Shown piece by piece: positions 1 to 10,798 of a DNA stretch of 64,000 bases. The stretch is from Candidatus Nanopelagicales bacterium (GTDB lineage Bacteria > Actinomycetota > Actinomycetes > S36-B12), in NCBI GenBank assembly GCA_028687755.1, contig JAQTZL010000001.1, positions 327,404 through 391,403 of the forward strand. Reading direction: 5' to 3'. Position 1 is the stretch's first letter. Every line of letters begins with the position of its first letter. The notes beneath the pieces were generated by a model. It saw only the letters and a program-made list of their open reading frames with translations. It did not search any database and was not told where the DNA came from. A program made the position numbers and the translations under genes.

Positions 1-1160
1 TCACGTTCTGAACCAGCAACTGGGCGGAAGCCGCCTTCAAACGGTTCAACTTCAACTAGAGCTAACGCCTTCACATTGCCATTGCCATCATCAACGAAGT
101 GTGTGGTGGACACGGCGAACAAACGCTCGCCACCTTCTTCGTGAGCACTCGACGTGCGGTAGGTCATTGGGTAGGTCGGCCATGGCTGACTATCTGGTCG
201 CGTCTGTGGTGGCGTTGGAAGAATTTCCAACTGGGTCACTGAAGCTGCGCCTTGACGATGCGAAGTGCCCAGGCAGTCAGCACCTGTGTCGCCGCCACCG
301 ATGATCACCACATGCTTACCCGCAACATCAAGTGGTGACGAATCAAGGTCACCCTCTTGCACGCGGTTAGCTAGTGGAAGAACTTCCATGGCCTGATAAA
401 TGCCCTTGAGTTCTCGGCCAGGTACAGGAAGATCGCGCCACTTCGTTGCGCCAATCGCGATGACTACTGCGTCATAACGCTTGCGAAGATCTTGACCTGT
501 GACGTCAATGCCAATCTCAACGCCCGGACGAAAGCGCACACCTTCTTCTTCCATCTGGGCAAGACGGCGATCAAGAATGCTCTTTTCCATTTTGAACTCT
601 GGAATGCCATAACGCATTAAGCCACCAATGCGATCTGCACGCTCGTACACCGCAACGGTGTGTCCTGCGCGAGCAAGCTGTTGTGCAGCAGCAAGGCCCG
701 CAGGGCCTGAACCAACAACAGCAACCGTGCGACCGCTGACTCTCTCGGGTACCTGAGGCGCAACCCAACCTTCTTCGAAAGCCTTTTCAATAATCGAGAC
801 TTCAACCTGCTTAATGGTGACTGGATCTTGGTTGATGCCCAGCACGCATGCGGTTTCACAAGGCGCTGGGCACAAACGACCGGTGAACTCAGGGAAGTTA
901 TTGGTTGCATGCAAACGCTCAATGGCAACTTGCCAATCCTGGCGATAAACCAAGTCATTCCATTCAGGAATGAGGTTGCCAAGCGGGCAGCCGTTGTTGC
1001 AGAACGGAATACCGCAATCCATGCAACGACTTGCCTGCTTTTCCACATTCTGCGTACCGAAGTCTTCGTACACCTCGCGCCAGTCTTGCAAGCGCACATC
1101 TACTGGACGACGGGTCGGTGTGGAACGACCTACGTTGAGGAATCCCTTTGGATCAGCCAT
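1..1160 (-). CDS. gltD: glutamate synthase small subunit (partial, C-terminus beyond window)
   Basis: Beta subunit of NADPH-dependent glutamate synthase: it passes electrons from NADPH through FAD and Fe-S clusters to GltB for reductive synthesis of glutamate from glutamine and 2-oxoglutarate. Translating the minus strand gives about 386 residues before the window ends. Residues 46-58 carry the N-terminal Fe-S cysteines (CxxCxxxxCxxxC, C46/C49/C54/C58). A Rossmann FAD motif (GSGPAGLAAA) lies near residue 150 and a second nucleotide motif (GGGDTG) near residue 285. The ATG follows the gltB stop by one base (TGA-A-ATG), so the two are translationally linked and the start is secure. About 100 C-terminal residues should lie left of the window. 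Confidence 0.95.
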   Translation of the reverse strand, partial: MADPKGFLNVGRSTPTRRPVDVRLQDWREVYEDFGTQNVEKQASRCMDCGIPFCNNGCPLGNLIPEWNDLVYRQDWQVAIERLHATNNFPEFTGRLCPAPCETACVLGINQDPVTIKQVEVSIIEKAFEEGWVAPQVPERVSGRTVAVVGSGPAGLAAAQQLARAGHTVAVYERADRIGGLMRYGIPEFKMEKSILDRRLAQMEEEGVRFRPGVEIGIDVTGQDLRKRYDAVVIAIGATKWRDLPVPGRELKGIYQAMEVLPLANRVQEGDLDSSPLDVAGKHVVIIGGGDTGADCLGTSHRQGAASVTQLEILPTPPQTRPDSQPWPTYPMTYRTSSAHEEGGERLFAVSTTHFVDDGNGNVKALALVEVEPFEGGFRPVAGSER

Positions 1161-1161
1161 T

Positions 1162-4100
1162 TCAAGCTCCCATTACCGCTGCGATTGGGTCAAGTCCTTG
1201 CTCAGTTGCCTGCTTCATGACATTCAGCACGCGCTTGTAATCCTTTGGCATCACCTTGGTGAATCGACCAAGTGCCGTGATCCAGTCTGCAAGCAGTGCT
1301 TGCGCAACTGCAGACTCTGTTTCATCGAAATGCTGTTGCACGATTGCGCGCAGCTCTTCTGCATCCTGTGAAGTCATCGGATCAAGATCAATCATTTCTG
1401 GGTTGACCTTGATTGGATCCAGATCAAGCACGTAAGCGATACCGCCTGACATGCCTGCACCCAAGTTGCGACCAGTGGTTCCAAGAATCACCACTCGCCC
1501 ACCGGTCATGTACTCAAGTGCGTGGTCGCCCACACCTTCGACTACTGCTGTGGCACCGGAGTTACGCACACAGAAACGTTCACCTGCGCGACCGCGCAAG
1601 AAAATGCCACCACTTGTTGCGCCGTAACCAATGACGTTGCCCGCGATGATCTGTTCTTCAGCAACAAAACTCGCTGCTCGATCCGGGCGCACAACCAGTG
1701 TGCCACCCGAAAGCCCCTTGCCGACGTAGTCGTTGGCATCGCCTTCAAGGCGCAAGGTGACACCCTTTGGCACAAACGCACCAAAGGACTGCCCAGCAGA
1801 ACCCGTGAACGTGAGTTCAATCGTGCCTTGTGGCAATCCATCTCCACCATGCTTGCGAGTGACTTCAGCGCCAAGCATCGTGCCAACTGTTCGGTTGACG
1901 TTTCGCACCTTGATTTGTGCACGAACCGGTTCGCCCTTGGTGATTGCTGGCTGACAAATCTCAATGAGTTCGTTATCGAGCGCTGCATCAAGGCCATGAT
2001 CCTGAGCGATCATCGCGCGACGTGGTGAATCCAATGCAACGCGTGGCAACGAAAGGATTGGCGAAAGGTCAAGACCTGAAGCCTTCCAATGTGACACTGC
2101 GCGCTCTGTTTCCAACATCTCAACTTGGCCAATGGCTTCATCAAGAGTGCGGAAGCCAAGTGCTGCGAGATGTTCGCGAACTTCTTCTGCGATGTATTCA
2201 AAGAAGGTCTCGACAAACTCAGGCTCTCCACTGAAACGCTCACGAAGCACTGGGTTCTGTGTTGCGACACCAACTGGGCAGGTGTCGAGATGACACACAC
2301 GCATCATGACGCAGCCCATCACCACGAGTGGTGCGGTAGCGAAACCGAATTCTTCAGCACCAAGGAGTGCAGCAACAATCACATCGCGGCCGGTCTTCAA
2401 CTGACCATCTGCTTGCACGACAATGCGATCGCGAAGTCCGTTGATAAGCAAGGTCTGCTGAGTTTCAGCAAGACCAAGCTCCCACGGAGTACCTGCGTGC
2501 TTGAGGCTGGTCAGTGGCGAAGCACCAGTGCCACCATCGAAACCGGAGATGAGCACAACATCAGCATGTGCCTTCGACACACCTGCAGCAACTGTGCCAA
2601 CGCCAACTTCCGAAACCAACTTCACATGTACGCGTGCGTACTTATTGGCATTCTTCAAATCGTGGATCAGTTGAGCAAGATCCTCAATTGAATAAATGTC
2701 GTGGTGAGGTGGTGGTGAAATCAAGCCCACACCAGGAGTTGAGTGACGGGTCTTGGCTACCCATGGGTACACCTTGTGACCTGGCAACTGGCCACCTTCA
2801 CCAGGCTTTGCACCCTGAGCCATCTTGATCTGAATATCGTCGGCGTTCACGAGGTACTCGCTGGTCACACCAAAGCGACCAGAAGCAACCTGCTTGATTG
2901 ATGAACGCTTTGAATCACCGTTAGGAAGCGGCACGAAACGCTCTGGATCTTCGCCGCCTTCACCGGTGTTGGACTTGGCGCCCATACGGTTCATCGCGAT
3001 TGCCAAAGTTTCGTGAGCTTCAGCAGAGATCGAACCGTATGACATTGCACCGGTTGAGAATCGCTTGACTATCTCTGATGCCGACTCAACTTCATCAATG
3101 GAAATGGGCGCACGTACGCCTTCCTTGAAGTTAAACAGACCACGAATGGTCATCAAACGCTCTGACTGCTCATCAACAGCATTGGTGTACTGCTTAAAGA
3201 TGTCGTAACGCTTGTTACGCGTTGCATGCTGCAAACGGAACACAGTTTCGGGGTTGAACAGGTGAAGTTCACCCTCGCGACGCCACTGGTACTCGCCGCC
3301 GACATTGAGCGTGCGGTGTGCAGGCGAAATACCTGAGATTGGGTACGCAACATCGTGACGATCAGAAACTTCCTGCGCGATCACATCAATGCCGACTCCA
3401 CCAAGCCGTGAACTGGTGCCACCAAAGTAAGTGTCAACAATTTCCTGACTCAAACCAACAGCTTCGAAGATCTGCGCACCGCGGTATGACGCCACGGTTG
3501 AAACACCCATCTTCGACATGACCTTCAAGATGCCCTTACCAAGAGCCTTAATGAGGTTGCGTGTTGCCTTTTCAGGAGTGACGTCTCCAAAGACACCGCG
3601 ACGGGCCATGTCTTCCACTGTTTCCAGAGCCAGATATGGATTAACCGCTGCAGCGCCGTAACCCACAAGCAGTGCGCAGTGATGCACTTCGCGAACATCG
3701 CCGGCTTCAATGATCAAGGTAACCATCGTGCGTGCCTTGGTCTTCACCAAGTGATGGTGAACAGCTGAGGTCAGCAACAAGGTCGGAATCGGTGCCCGGT
3801 CAGCATCGCTATCGCGGTCGGACAACACAATGAAGCGTTTGCCTTCGCGGATAAGTTCATCAACCTCGTGGAAGATTTCCTTTAAGCGATTTTCGAGCCC
3901 TTCTCCCCCACCTGCAACGTCGTACAGACCTTCAATTTTTGCGGCAGCAAAGCCCGGCATGTCTTCGTCATCATTGATGTGAAGGATCTTTGCGAGTTCA
4001 TCGTTGTCGATCACAGGGAACGGCAGCGTGACTTGATTGCAATGTGATGGGCTGGCGTCGAGCAGATTGCCTTCAGAACCAATGGTTGCATAAAGCGAGG

Positions 4101-5685
4101 TCACGATCTCTTCGCGGATTGCATCCAACGGTGGGTTGGTCACCTGAGCGAACAACTGGTGGAAGTAATCGAACAACAAACGAGGCCGAGCTGACAACAC
4201 AGCAATAGGAGTGTCGGTGCCCATTGAGCCAATAGCTTCTATACCTTGGCGAGCCATCGGATCAAGAATGATCTTCAACTCTTCATGGGTGTAGCCAAAG
4301 GTTTGCTGGCGACGCGCTACTGAGCCTGAGGTGTGCACGATGTGCTCACGCTCTGGAAGTTCTTCAAGGTGCACTAGGCCTTCATCAAGCCATTCTTGGT
4401 AAGGAGCAGCTGCTGCAAGCTCTGCCTTGATTTCATCGTCTTCAATGATGCGGCCAGCATCAGTGTCGACCAAGAACATCAAACCTGGCTGCAAGCGGCC
4501 CTTACGAACGATGGTTGCTGGATCAAGATCAAGTACGCCAGCCTCTGAACCGAGTACGACGAGGCCATCTTCTGTTACCCAGTAGCGGCCGGGGCGCAAA
4601 CCATTGCGGTCAAGCACTGCGCCGATCATGCTGCCGTCGGTGAAGCAGACGTTTGCTGGGCCATCCCATGGCTCCATGAAAGTGGAGTGGAAGGCGTAGA
4701 ACGCACGACGCGCTGGATCCATTGATGGATGGTTTTCCCAGGCTTCAGGAATCATCATCAAGATTGAGTGTGGAAGTGAGCGTCCACCAAGGTGGATGAG
4801 TTCAAGGACCTCATCGAATGACGCTGAATCCGAAGCCCCGCCCGTGCAAATTGGGAACAAGCGCGTGAGATCACCTGGAATCAAATCACTCTTCAACATT
4901 GCTTCACGTGCACGCATCCAATTGCGGTTGCCTTGCACGGTGTTGATTTCACCGTTGTGTGAGATGTAGCGGTACGGGTGAGCAAGCGGCCACGAAGGGA
5001 AGGTGTTGGTCGAGAAGCGTGAGTGCACCAGAGCAACAGGTGACTTCACGCGCTCATCAGAGAGGTCAGGGTAGAACGGCTGCAACTGACCTGTGGTGAG
5101 CATTCCCTTGTACACAATGGTGCGAGCTGAAAGCGATGGGAAGTACACGTTGTTGTCGCGCTCTGCGCGCTTTCGCAATGCGAAAGCCAAGCGATCAAGT
5201 GCGATATCTCCGATTGCAGGGTTTGTTGATGCAACAAACAACTGCTCAAAGGTTGGCATAACGCCACGTGCGGTTGAACCGATCATTGAACTATCAGTTG
5301 GAACAGCGCGCCAGCCAAGAACCTTCAAGCCCTCGGTCTCGGCAATTGCTGCAATCGCAGTTTTCACTGCCGCGACGTCGGCTGCATCTTGTGGCAAATA
5401 CGCAGTACCCGCGGCATAGAACCCTGCTTCAGGTAATTCGAAGTCAACAACTGCACGGAAGAATTCATCAGGCACGCGGAACAAAATGCCGGCTCCGTCA
5501 CCGCTATCAGGTTCAGCGCCTGTTGCACCACGGTGCTCGAGGTTCACGAGCGCAGTGAGGGCCTTTTGCACGATGTCGTGAGAAGGAATGCCAGTCAGGG
5601 TCGCAACAAAGGCCACGCCACAGGCGTCGTGCTCATTTGCTGGGTCATAGAGACCAGATGCTGCTGGAAGATCAGTGCTGAACAT
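1162..5685 (-). CDS. gltB: glutamate synthase large subunit
   Basis: Alpha subunit of glutamate synthase (1507 aa, normal length). Domains in order: class II glutamine amidotransferase with the predicted catalytic N-terminal cysteine at C22 (after DPANEHDA, implying removal of a 21-residue propeptide), a central linking domain, an FMN-binding synthase domain with the 3Fe-4S cysteines in [15 protein letters not shown] near residue 1110-1125, and a C-terminal GXGXG beta-helix (GAMSGG-like repeats in GLSGGTLVV and GAGMSGG). It is last but one in a minus-strand run behind lgt, after an 85-base spacer in which I see no clear promoter. With gltD it forms the GOGAT complex for ammonium assimilation. 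Confidence 0.97.
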   Translation of the reverse strand: MFSTDLPAASGLYDPANEHDACGVAFVATLTGIPSHDIVQKALTALVNLEHRGATGAEPDSGDGAGILFRVPDEFFRAVVDFELPEAGFYAAGTAYLPQDAADVAAVKTAIAAIAETEGLKVLGWRAVPTDSSMIGSTARGVMPTFEQLFVASTNPAIGDIALDRLAFALRKRAERDNNVYFPSLSARTIVYKGMLTTGQLQPFYPDLSDERVKSPVALVHSRFSTNTFPSWPLAHPYRYISHNGEINTVQGNRNWMRAREAMLKSDLIPGDLTRLFPICTGGASDSASFDEVLELIHLGGRSLPHSILMMIPEAWENHPSMDPARRAFYAFHSTFMEPWDGPANVCFTDGSMIGAVLDRNGLRPGRYWVTEDGLVVLGSEAGVLDLDPATIVRKGRLQPGLMFLVDTDAGRIIEDDEIKAELAAAAPYQEWLDEGLVHLEELPEREHIVHTSGSVARRQQTFGYTHEELKIILDPMARQGIEAIGSMGTDTPIAVLSARPRLLFDYFHQLFAQVTNPPLDAIREEIVTSLYATIGSEGNLLDASPSHCNQVTLPFPVIDNDELAKILHINDDEDMPGFAAAKIEGLYDVAGGGEGLENRLKEIFHEVDELIREGKRFIVLSDRDSDADRAPIPTLLLTSAVHHHLVKTKARTMVTLIIEAGDVREVHHCALLVGYGAAAVNPYLALETVEDMARRGVFGDVTPEKATRNLIKALGKGILKVMSKMGVSTVASYRGAQIFEAVGLSQEIVDTYFGGTSSRLGGVGIDVIAQEVSDRHDVAYPISGISPAHRTLNVGGEYQWRREGELHLFNPETVFRLQHATRNKRYDIFKQYTNAVDEQSERLMTIRGLFNFKEGVRAPISIDEVESASEIVKRFSTGAMSYGSISAEAHETLAIAMNRMGAKSNTGEGGEDPERFVPLPNGDSKRSSIKQVASGRFGVTSEYLVNADDIQIKMAQGAKPGEGGQLPGHKVYPWVAKTRHSTPGVGLISPPPHHDIYSIEDLAQLIHDLKNANKYARVHVKLVSEVGVGTVAAGVSKAHADVVLISGFDGGTGASPLTSLKHAGTPWELGLAETQQTLLINGLRDRIVVQADGQLKTGRDVIVAALLGAEEFGFATAPLVVMGCVMMRVCHLDTCPVGVATQNPVLRERFSGEPEFVETFFEYIAEEVREHLAALGFRTLDEAIGQVEMLETERAVSHWKASGLDLSPILSLPRVALDSPRRAMIAQDHGLDAALDNELIEICQPAITKGEPVRAQIKVRNVNRTVGTMLGAEVTRKHGGDGLPQGTIELTFTGSAGQSFGAFVPKGVTLRLEGDANDYVGKGLSGGTLVVRPDRAASFVAEEQIIAGNVIGYGATSGGIFLRGRAGERFCVRNSGATAVVEGVGDHALEYMTGGRVVILGTTGRNLGAGMSGGIAYVLDLDPIKVNPEMIDLDPMTSQDAEELRAIVQQHFDETESAVAQALLADWITALGRFTKVMPKDYKRVLNVMKQATEQGLDPIAAVMGA

Positions 5686-5770
5686 GGTGCCAATCCATTC
5701 GTCGTATCCGTGCAGACCCCAAAAAGTAAGCCTGACTTATCGGGACGACGTTGGCCCAACGGGGAAAATC

Positions 5771-6598
5771 TTACCCGGTCTTGGACAGTGCTTCACGCCC
5801 TGGCTGGCGCCGGGCAGATACCACGAGCCAGATCAGGCCACCTACTCCTACGATCAGCGCCGTCCACACATTGAGACGGAGCCCGAAGATGTGATTGGCC
5901 GAATCAATGCGCAGGGCCTCGATCCAGATTCGACCTGCGCAATACAGCACGATGTACAGGGCAAAAACGCGTCCATGTCCAAGAGTGAAGCGCTTATCCG
6001 CCCAAACCAACACGAGGGCAACGCCCACCATCCACAGTGATTCATAGAGAAAGGTCGGGTGAAAGGTCTCAAATTGAAGATAGCCAGCTGGCCTGTGGGC
6101 TATGTCTATCTCTAGGCCCCATGGCAGATTCGTCGGTGCACCGAAGAGTTCCTGATTGAAGTAATTGCCGAGTCGACCAATTGCCTGAGCAAGGGCAACT
6201 CCTGGGGCTACAGCATCAGCAACCGGCAGCAGTGCGATCCCTTTACGCCGCGCACCAATCCAGGCACCCAAGGTGCCCATGGCCACGGCTCCCCAAATCC
6301 CTAAGCCTCCATCCCAAATACGGATAGCGCCTGCAAGCCCCGAGCCACCTTCACCGAAGTACAACTGATTATCGGAAATCACGTGGTACAGACGGCCACC
6401 CAAGATGCCAAACGGCACCGCCCATACAGCCAGATCGGTGACAGTTCCGGGTGTTCCACCCCGCGCTTCATAGCGGCGATTGCCCCACCACACGGCAACG
6501 ACGATGCCGATGATGATGAATAACGCATAGGCACGTATTGGAAATGGACCAATGTTCCAGACCCCTTGAGTGGGACTAGGAATCATCGCGGCGATCAA
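5771..6598 (-). CDS. lgt: phosphatidylglycerol-prolipoprotein diacylglyceryl transferase
   Basis: Integral membrane enzyme that moves a diacylglyceryl group from phosphatidylglycerol to the lipobox cysteine of prolipoproteins, the first step of lipoprotein maturation; LspA, also in this window, acts second. It has 275 residues with about seven hydrophobic segments. The Lgt signature GRLGNYFNQELFG is at residues 141-153, including the conserved arginine R142. The C-terminus is short and basic. A second ATG at codon 5 (MIPSP) is an equally possible start. The gene begins 5 nt after the DsbA-like gene ends, an arrangement common in actinobacteria where lgt follows trpA and a thioredoxin-fold protein. 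Confidence 0.96.
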   Translation of the reverse strand: MIAAMIPSPTQGVWNIGPFPIRAYALFIIIGIVVAVWWGNRRYEARGGTPGTVTDLAVWAVPFGILGGRLYHVISDNQLYFGEGGSGLAGAIRIWDGGLGIWGAVAMGTLGAWIGARRKGIALLPVADAVAPGVALAQAIGRLGNYFNQELFGAPTNLPWGLEIDIAHRPAGYLQFETFHPTFLYESLWMVGVALVLVWADKRFTLGHGRVFALYIVLYCAGRIWIEALRIDSANHIFGLRLNVWTALIVGVGGLIWLVVSARRQPGREALSKTG

Positions 6599-6603
6599 GA
6601 TTG

Positions 6604-7398
6604 TTAGCCCTTGGTTGCGGCAGCAACTGCTGCATCAAGCTTGGCCTTGTCAGCCAAAGTTGCGTTATCAAGTGGCTGGCCATTGAGCACGCCATAAGGA
6701 GTGCCCTGCGCACCTGACTTGTAGAACGCGTCAGTGCTATTGGCTGACCATGACAAGTACTTCAACGAATCCATGCAGGTCTTGAATTCATCCATGGCTT
6801 TACCTTCAATACCTGCATCACCAGCGAAACTGACCAACTGGTCATTGGTGTAACCCACACCTTCACTCAAAGGTTGATTCGCGAAGATTGCCGCGTGGTA
6901 CTCATCAGTTTTACCTTGATCAATGGCACAACCCCATGCGGCAGTTGCGCGGGCAGATGAATCATTGCCCAGGTTTTTGTCCAAGAATGTGGTGGGGCGC
7001 AAGATCAATTGCACCTTGCCCGAGGTTGCAAGCTCATGAATTCCAGCGCCATTAGCATCTTCAACAGCTTTACACGACGGGCATTGGAAGTCTTCCCAGA
7101 TTTCCAACACAGGAACGGCTGCAGTGCCTGTTCCTGATGGAACGCCATATGCGTACTTGGAATCTCCGGCAAACACTGAGGTTGGAATCGCTGCATTTGG
7201 ATCAGAGGTTGGCGTAACCACCGGAACCTTTGAAGAGTTCTTCGCCACGACAGCAACCACAATGATCGCTACTACGACCACGAGAACAACGGCTGCACCG
7301 ACGATACGCATGATGCGTTCGCGCTTCTTGTCGCCACCTACAGCAGCTGCTCGAGCAGCTGCGGCACTTGCACGGCGATCATTGCTGGCATTACTCAT
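6604..7398 (-). CDS. membrane-anchored DsbA-like thioredoxin-fold protein
   Basis: Predicted extracytoplasmic thiol-disulfide oxidoreductase of the DsbA/thioredoxin_4 family, 264 aa. The N-terminus is cytoplasmic and basic (DKKRERIMR), followed by one transmembrane helix at about residues 31-52 and an outside thioredoxin domain. The redox motif CPSC is at C106-C109, preceded by the typical EDFQ. A cis-proline-type TP occurs near the C-terminus (QGTPYGVLNG). Two further cysteines are visible in the helical insertion. An AAGGAG ribosome site sits about 9 nt before the ATG. The substrate is unknown; position between trpA and lgt is conserved among actinobacteria, which hints at envelope protein folding rather than tryptophan metabolism. 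Confidence 0.85.
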   Translation of the reverse strand: MSNASNDRRASAAAARAAAVGGDKKRERIMRIVGAAVVLVVVVAIIVVAVVAKNSSKVPVVTPTSDPNAAIPTSVFAGDSKYAYGVPSGTGTAAVPVLEIWEDFQCPSCKAVEDANGAGIHELATSGKVQLILRPTTFLDKNLGNDSSARATAAWGCAIDQGKTDEYHAAIFANQPLSEGVGYTNDQLVSFAGDAGIEGKAMDEFKTCMDSLKYLSWSANSTDAFYKSGAQGTPYGVLNGQPLDNATLADKAKLDAAVAAATKG

Positions 7399-7459
7399 CG
7401 CGTCGAACTCCTTGGTCGGTCAAACGAACACTGGCTATACCGTACGTGACGGGTTGGAC

Positions 7460-8257
7460 TTAGCGACGCACCCCGGCGGCCAATTCCTTGGCCAGATCGG
7501 ACACCGCTTCAATCGCGGCCTCATCGCTGGGAGCGTCCAGCACTCGGCGCACGAAAGCTGACCCGACTATGACGCCATCGGCGTAGGCGGCGATTTCTGC
7601 GGCCTGATCACCAGTTGAGACGCCCAGACCCACAGCGATCGGCAGGCTCGTGGCAGCCCGGGTGCGGGCAACGAGCTCGTGGGCGCCTGAACTCACCGTC
7701 GTGCGAGCACCCGTGACACCCATTGTTGACGCGGCATAGACAAAACCTGAGGTCACACCAACGATGGACGCGATACGCGCATCCGTTGAAGATGGAGCAA
7801 CCATCAAGATTCGATCGATTGCGTGCGCATCGGAGGCAACAGACCAGTCCCCTGCTTCTTCTGGGGTTAGGTCAGGTGCAATCACTCCGCTGCCACCTGC
7901 AGCTTCAAGGCCTGTAGCAAACTTTTCAATGCCATAGCGTTCAATCGGATTCCAATAACTCATCACAACGGCGATCGCACCCGCATCAACGACCTGCTTC
8001 ACGATGTTCAACACCACATCAGTCGTGGTACCAGCTTCGAGCGCTTGGTCAACCGCTTGTTGAATGACTGGACCGTCCATCAATGGATCTGAGTACGGCA
8101 AGCCCACTTCGATAATGTCCACACCGGAAGCCACCATCGCATTGATGAGTTTCACTGACTGCACAGGATTTGGAAAACCTGCTGGCAGGTAACCAATCAG
8201 GGCTGCGCGGTTTTCGGCTTTCGCAGTTGCGAAGGCCTCTGACACGTGTCGAGTCAT
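7460..8257 (-). CDS. trpA: tryptophan synthase alpha subunit
   Basis: Cleaves indole-3-glycerol phosphate to indole and glyceraldehyde 3-phosphate and channels indole to TrpB. It has 265 residues forming a TIM barrel. Catalytic acids are visible as E50 and D61 in the stretch [13 protein letters not shown], equivalent to E. coli E49 and D60. The phosphate-binding glycine loop near the end (GVSTGDQ, then GVIVGSAFV) is present. The start overlaps the trpB stop by 4 nt (ATGA), indicating translational coupling of the two subunits. Confidence 0.97.
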   Translation of the reverse strand: MTRHVSEAFATAKAENRAALIGYLPAGFPNPVQSVKLINAMVASGVDIIEVGLPYSDPLMDGPVIQQAVDQALEAGTTTDVVLNIVKQVVDAGAIAVVMSYWNPIERYGIEKFATGLEAAGGSGVIAPDLTPEEAGDWSVASDAHAIDRILMVAPSSTDARIASIVGVTSGFVYAASTMGVTGARTTVSSGAHELVARTRAATSLPIAVGLGVSTGDQAAEIAAYADGVIVGSAFVRRVLDAPSDEAAIEAVSDLAKELAAGVRR

Positions 8258-9498
8258 CGACCTTCTCGCATTTCTGGTGACAGTTCATTAGTGACCGTGG
8301 TGCCCAAATCAATGCCAAACCAACGTGCTGCTGTTGCTACGTCTTTATCGCCACGTCCTGAAAGGTTCACGATGATGACTGCATCAGGCCCAAGTTCTTG
8401 ACCAATACGCATTGCACCTGCCAAACCATGCGCCGACTCAATCGCAGGAATGATGCCTTCTGTCTTTGAAAGAATGGCGAATGCTTCCATAGCTTCTGCA
8501 TCTGTCACGGGCTCGTAACTTGCCCGACCCGTGTCATGCAACCATGCATGCTCAGGGCCAACACCTGGGTAATCCATGCCAGCACTAATGGAATGTGACG
8601 GAGCTGTTTGACCCCATTGGTCTTGCATGACGTACGTGCGTGCACCGTGCAACACACCTGGTGATCCACCGGAGAAGCGCGCAGAGTGACGTCCAGTCTC
8701 AATTCCGTCACCACCTGCTTCATAGCCGCGCAAAATTACTTGGGTGTCTTCCATGAATCCGCTGAACAAGCCCATCGCATTGGAGCCACCACCAACACAC
8801 GCAACAACTGCGTCAGGGAGGCGACCTTCCACAGCAAGAATTTGTTCGCGGGCTTCAATACCAATGACCGAATGGAAGTAGCGGACCATTTCCGGAAACG
8901 GTGCAGGGCCAGTTACCGTGCCAAGCACGTAATGGGTTTCGTCTACAGATGCCACCCAATCGCGCATTGCTTCGTTAATCGCATCTTTGAGTGTTTGACT
9001 ACCTGCAGTTACCGGAATGACTTCAGCACCGAGCAATTTCATGCGCGCGACGTTAAGCGCTTGGCGACGTGTGTCTTCAAGACCCATGTAGACCGTGCAT
9101 TCAAGACCAAAAAGCGCAGCAGCAGTTGCTGTAGCAACACCATGCTGGCCCGCACCCGTTTCAGCGATCATGCGTTTCTTGCCCATGCGTTGCGTTAACA
9201 ACGCTTGACCCAGAACGTTGTTAATTTTGTGTGAGCCAGTGTGGTTGAGGTCTTCACGCTTCAAATACACGCGAGCTCCACCACAGTACTGACTAAAACG
9301 CTTGGCATACGTCAATGGGTTTGGGCGCCCTGTGTAGTCGCGCTCAAGCGCCCTCAGTTCATTAATGAACGCAGGATCTTGCTTGGCAGCACGGAACGCT
9401 GCATCAAGTTCATCAAGCGCAGCAGTGAGCGCTTCTGGAACAAACCGGCCACCGTAAGGACCGTAGTGACCGTAGTGACCGTAGTGACCGTTGGTCAT
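8254..9498 (-). CDS. trpB: tryptophan synthase beta subunit
   Basis: Pyridoxal-phosphate enzyme joining indole and serine to make tryptophan, in an alpha2-beta2 complex with TrpA. It has 414 residues. The PLP lysine is K91 in HTGSHKINN, and the phosphate cup GGGSNAMG lies near residue 235. The N-terminus is odd: between the start and the conserved PYGGRFVPE there are three exact HYG triplets encoded by a 9-bp tandem repeat. It overlaps trpC upstream and trpA downstream by 4 nt each, so the three genes are coupled. Confidence 0.97.
   Translation of the reverse strand: MTNGHYGHYGHYGPYGGRFVPEALTAALDELDAAFRAAKQDPAFINELRALERDYTGRPNPLTYAKRFSQYCGGARVYLKREDLNHTGSHKINNVLGQALLTQRMGKKRMIAETGAGQHGVATATAAALFGLECTVYMGLEDTRRQALNVARMKLLGAEVIPVTAGSQTLKDAINEAMRDWVASVDETHYVLGTVTGPAPFPEMVRYFHSVIGIEAREQILAVEGRLPDAVVACVGGGSNAMGLFSGFMEDTQVILRGYEAGGDGIETGRHSARFSGGSPGVLHGARTYVMQDQWGQTAPSHSISAGMDYPGVGPEHAWLHDTGRASYEPVTDAEAMEAFAILSKTEGIIPAIESAHGLAGAMRIGQELGPDAVIIVNLSGRGDKDVATAARWFGIDLGTTVTNELSPEMREGR
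9451..9495 (-). repeat. 9-bp tandem repeat inside the 5' end of trpB
   Basis: Three perfect copies of ACCGTAGTG (plus-strand sense) at 9460-9486, flanked by degenerate copies on each side. In the coding direction each unit reads CAC TAC GGT and encodes His-Tyr-Gly. Repeat-number changes would lengthen or shorten the TrpB N-terminus in frame. Confidence 0.9.
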
Positions 9499-10295
9499 GA
9501 TGCCTTTCCAATCGTTGCGCCAGCCTCAATCATTGCGCGAGCTGCTGCTTGAGGATCGCTGCCCGTCACAAGAGCTTCCCCAACTAACACGACATCCGCG
9601 CCTTGCACTCCGTAGGCAAGGACATCTTCGGGTGAGCGGACACCGGATTCAGCGATTCGCACGCAAGTTTCGGGTATTAGATGAGCAACGCGCGCAAACA
9701 CGTCGCGATCGACTTCAAGGGTTTTGAGATTGCGAGCGTTCACGCCGACGACCTGCGCCCCGGCATCAAGTGCGCGTGCGATCTCCGCTTCATCGTGTGT
9801 TTCCACGAGTGCGGTCATGCCGAGTTCACTGGTCAGACCCATGAACTCCACGAGTTGTGTCTGCTCAAGCCCTGCAACGATCAGCAAGATGATGTCTGCT
9901 CCATGCGCACGTGCTTCCCAGAATTGATATTCCTCAACCATGAAGTCTTTGCGCAAGATTGGTATGCGTACGGCAGCACGCACGGCATCAAGATCAGCCA
10001 AGCTTCCACCGAAACGACGTTGCTCGGTCAACACGGAAATTGCTGACGCACCGCCATCCTCGTAAGCGCTAGCGAGCGCGGCAGGATCAGCAATATCAGC
10101 AAGCGCACCTTTGCTTGGGCTTGATCGTTTCACTTCAGCAATGAGTTGCACGCCACCGCGCTTAAGCGAAGGCACCACAGGCAACGCTGGTGCAACTCCA
10201 GAAACCTGCGCTTTGAGGTCAGCCAATGAGACGCTCTGCTTGCGAAATGCCGTGTCTTCGCGCACTCCAACAATGATGTCGTCCAGCACGCTCAT
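9495..10295 (-). CDS. trpC: indole-3-glycerol-phosphate synthase
   Basis: Ring-closing decarboxylation of carboxyphenylaminodeoxyribulose phosphate to indole-3-glycerol phosphate, the step before TrpAB. It has 266 residues in a TIM barrel. The family motif [11 protein letters not shown] appears near residues 53-63 and KDFMVEEYQ near 115. The C-terminal [11 protein letters not shown] and GEALVTG phosphate-binding region is intact. It is the single-function form (no TrpF fusion), as expected where PriA supplies TrpF activity. The stop overlaps the trpB start by 4 nt. trpD and trpG are not in the window. Confidence 0.97.
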   Translation of the reverse strand: MSVLDDIIVGVREDTAFRKQSVSLADLKAQVSGVAPALPVVPSLKRGGVQLIAEVKRSSPSKGALADIADPAALASAYEDGGASAISVLTEQRRFGGSLADLDAVRAAVRIPILRKDFMVEEYQFWEARAHGADIILLIVAGLEQTQLVEFMGLTSELGMTALVETHDEAEIARALDAGAQVVGVNARNLKTLEVDRDVFARVAHLIPETCVRIAESGVRSPEDVLAYGVQGADVVLVGEALVTGSDPQAAARAMIEAGATIGKAS

Positions 10296-10338
10296 AAGGG
10301 CAAGCCTATTGACTCGTGCTCCCTGGAAATCCTGCGGC

Positions 10339-10794
10339 TCATACCCCAGATGCCAGATACGGCACGAAATTACGAATCACACCGAACGCCAGCATCACCA
10401 CCAGCCCACCGATCAATAATCGATTGCGAAATCGATATTGCCCATGGGTCACAGGTGGGTAGACGCCGCGAATAGAACGAACCAGCCACAGTGTCCACAT
10501 CACAAGAGCAATGGGCACGATCGCAAGCAATAAGAGATTTTGATTCAGGGCACCAGCAACGTCTCCCTGCATGAGGCAATACATCCCCCGCATTCCTCCG
10601 CAACCCGGGCAGTCAACACCAAGGAAAGCTCTGGACGGGCAAACTGGATAGTGACCAGGTTCGTTTGGATTGACGATGGCCAAATATGAGCAGACTCCGA
10701 CCGCTAACACGGCGGTACCCAAAGGACCTGCCAGTCGGCGCATCAACGGGCGCTGATCAATGCGTTGTGGCACAACGAGGTGATCGGGCGTCAT
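10339..10794 (-). CDS. DUF2752 membrane protein
   Basis: Small membrane protein of unknown function, 151 aa, with about three hydrophobic segments. The DUF2752 signature is clear: [19 protein letters not shown] (about residues 52-70), containing a conserved CPxCG knuckle that could bind a metal or haem, though neither is shown. The family recurs in actinobacterial trp clusters between the Trp-associated membrane protein and trpC, as here. It starts 4 nt after the histidine kinase stop, so it is probably co-transcribed with the two-component genes and trpC. Confidence 0.85.
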   Translation of the reverse strand: MTPDHLVVPQRIDQRPLMRRLAGPLGTAVLAVGVCSYLAIVNPNEPGHYPVCPSRAFLGVDCPGCGGMRGMYCLMQGDVAGALNQNLLLLAIVPIALVMWTLWLVRSIRGVYPPVTHGQYRFRNRLLIGGLVVMLAFGVIRNFVPYLASGV

Positions 10795-10798
10795 TGGA

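Noticed and set aside
1162..5685. Several reading frames of 60-190 codons on the opposite strand within gltB
   Set aside because: They are shadows of the gltB frame, with no ribosome sites or recognisable domains.
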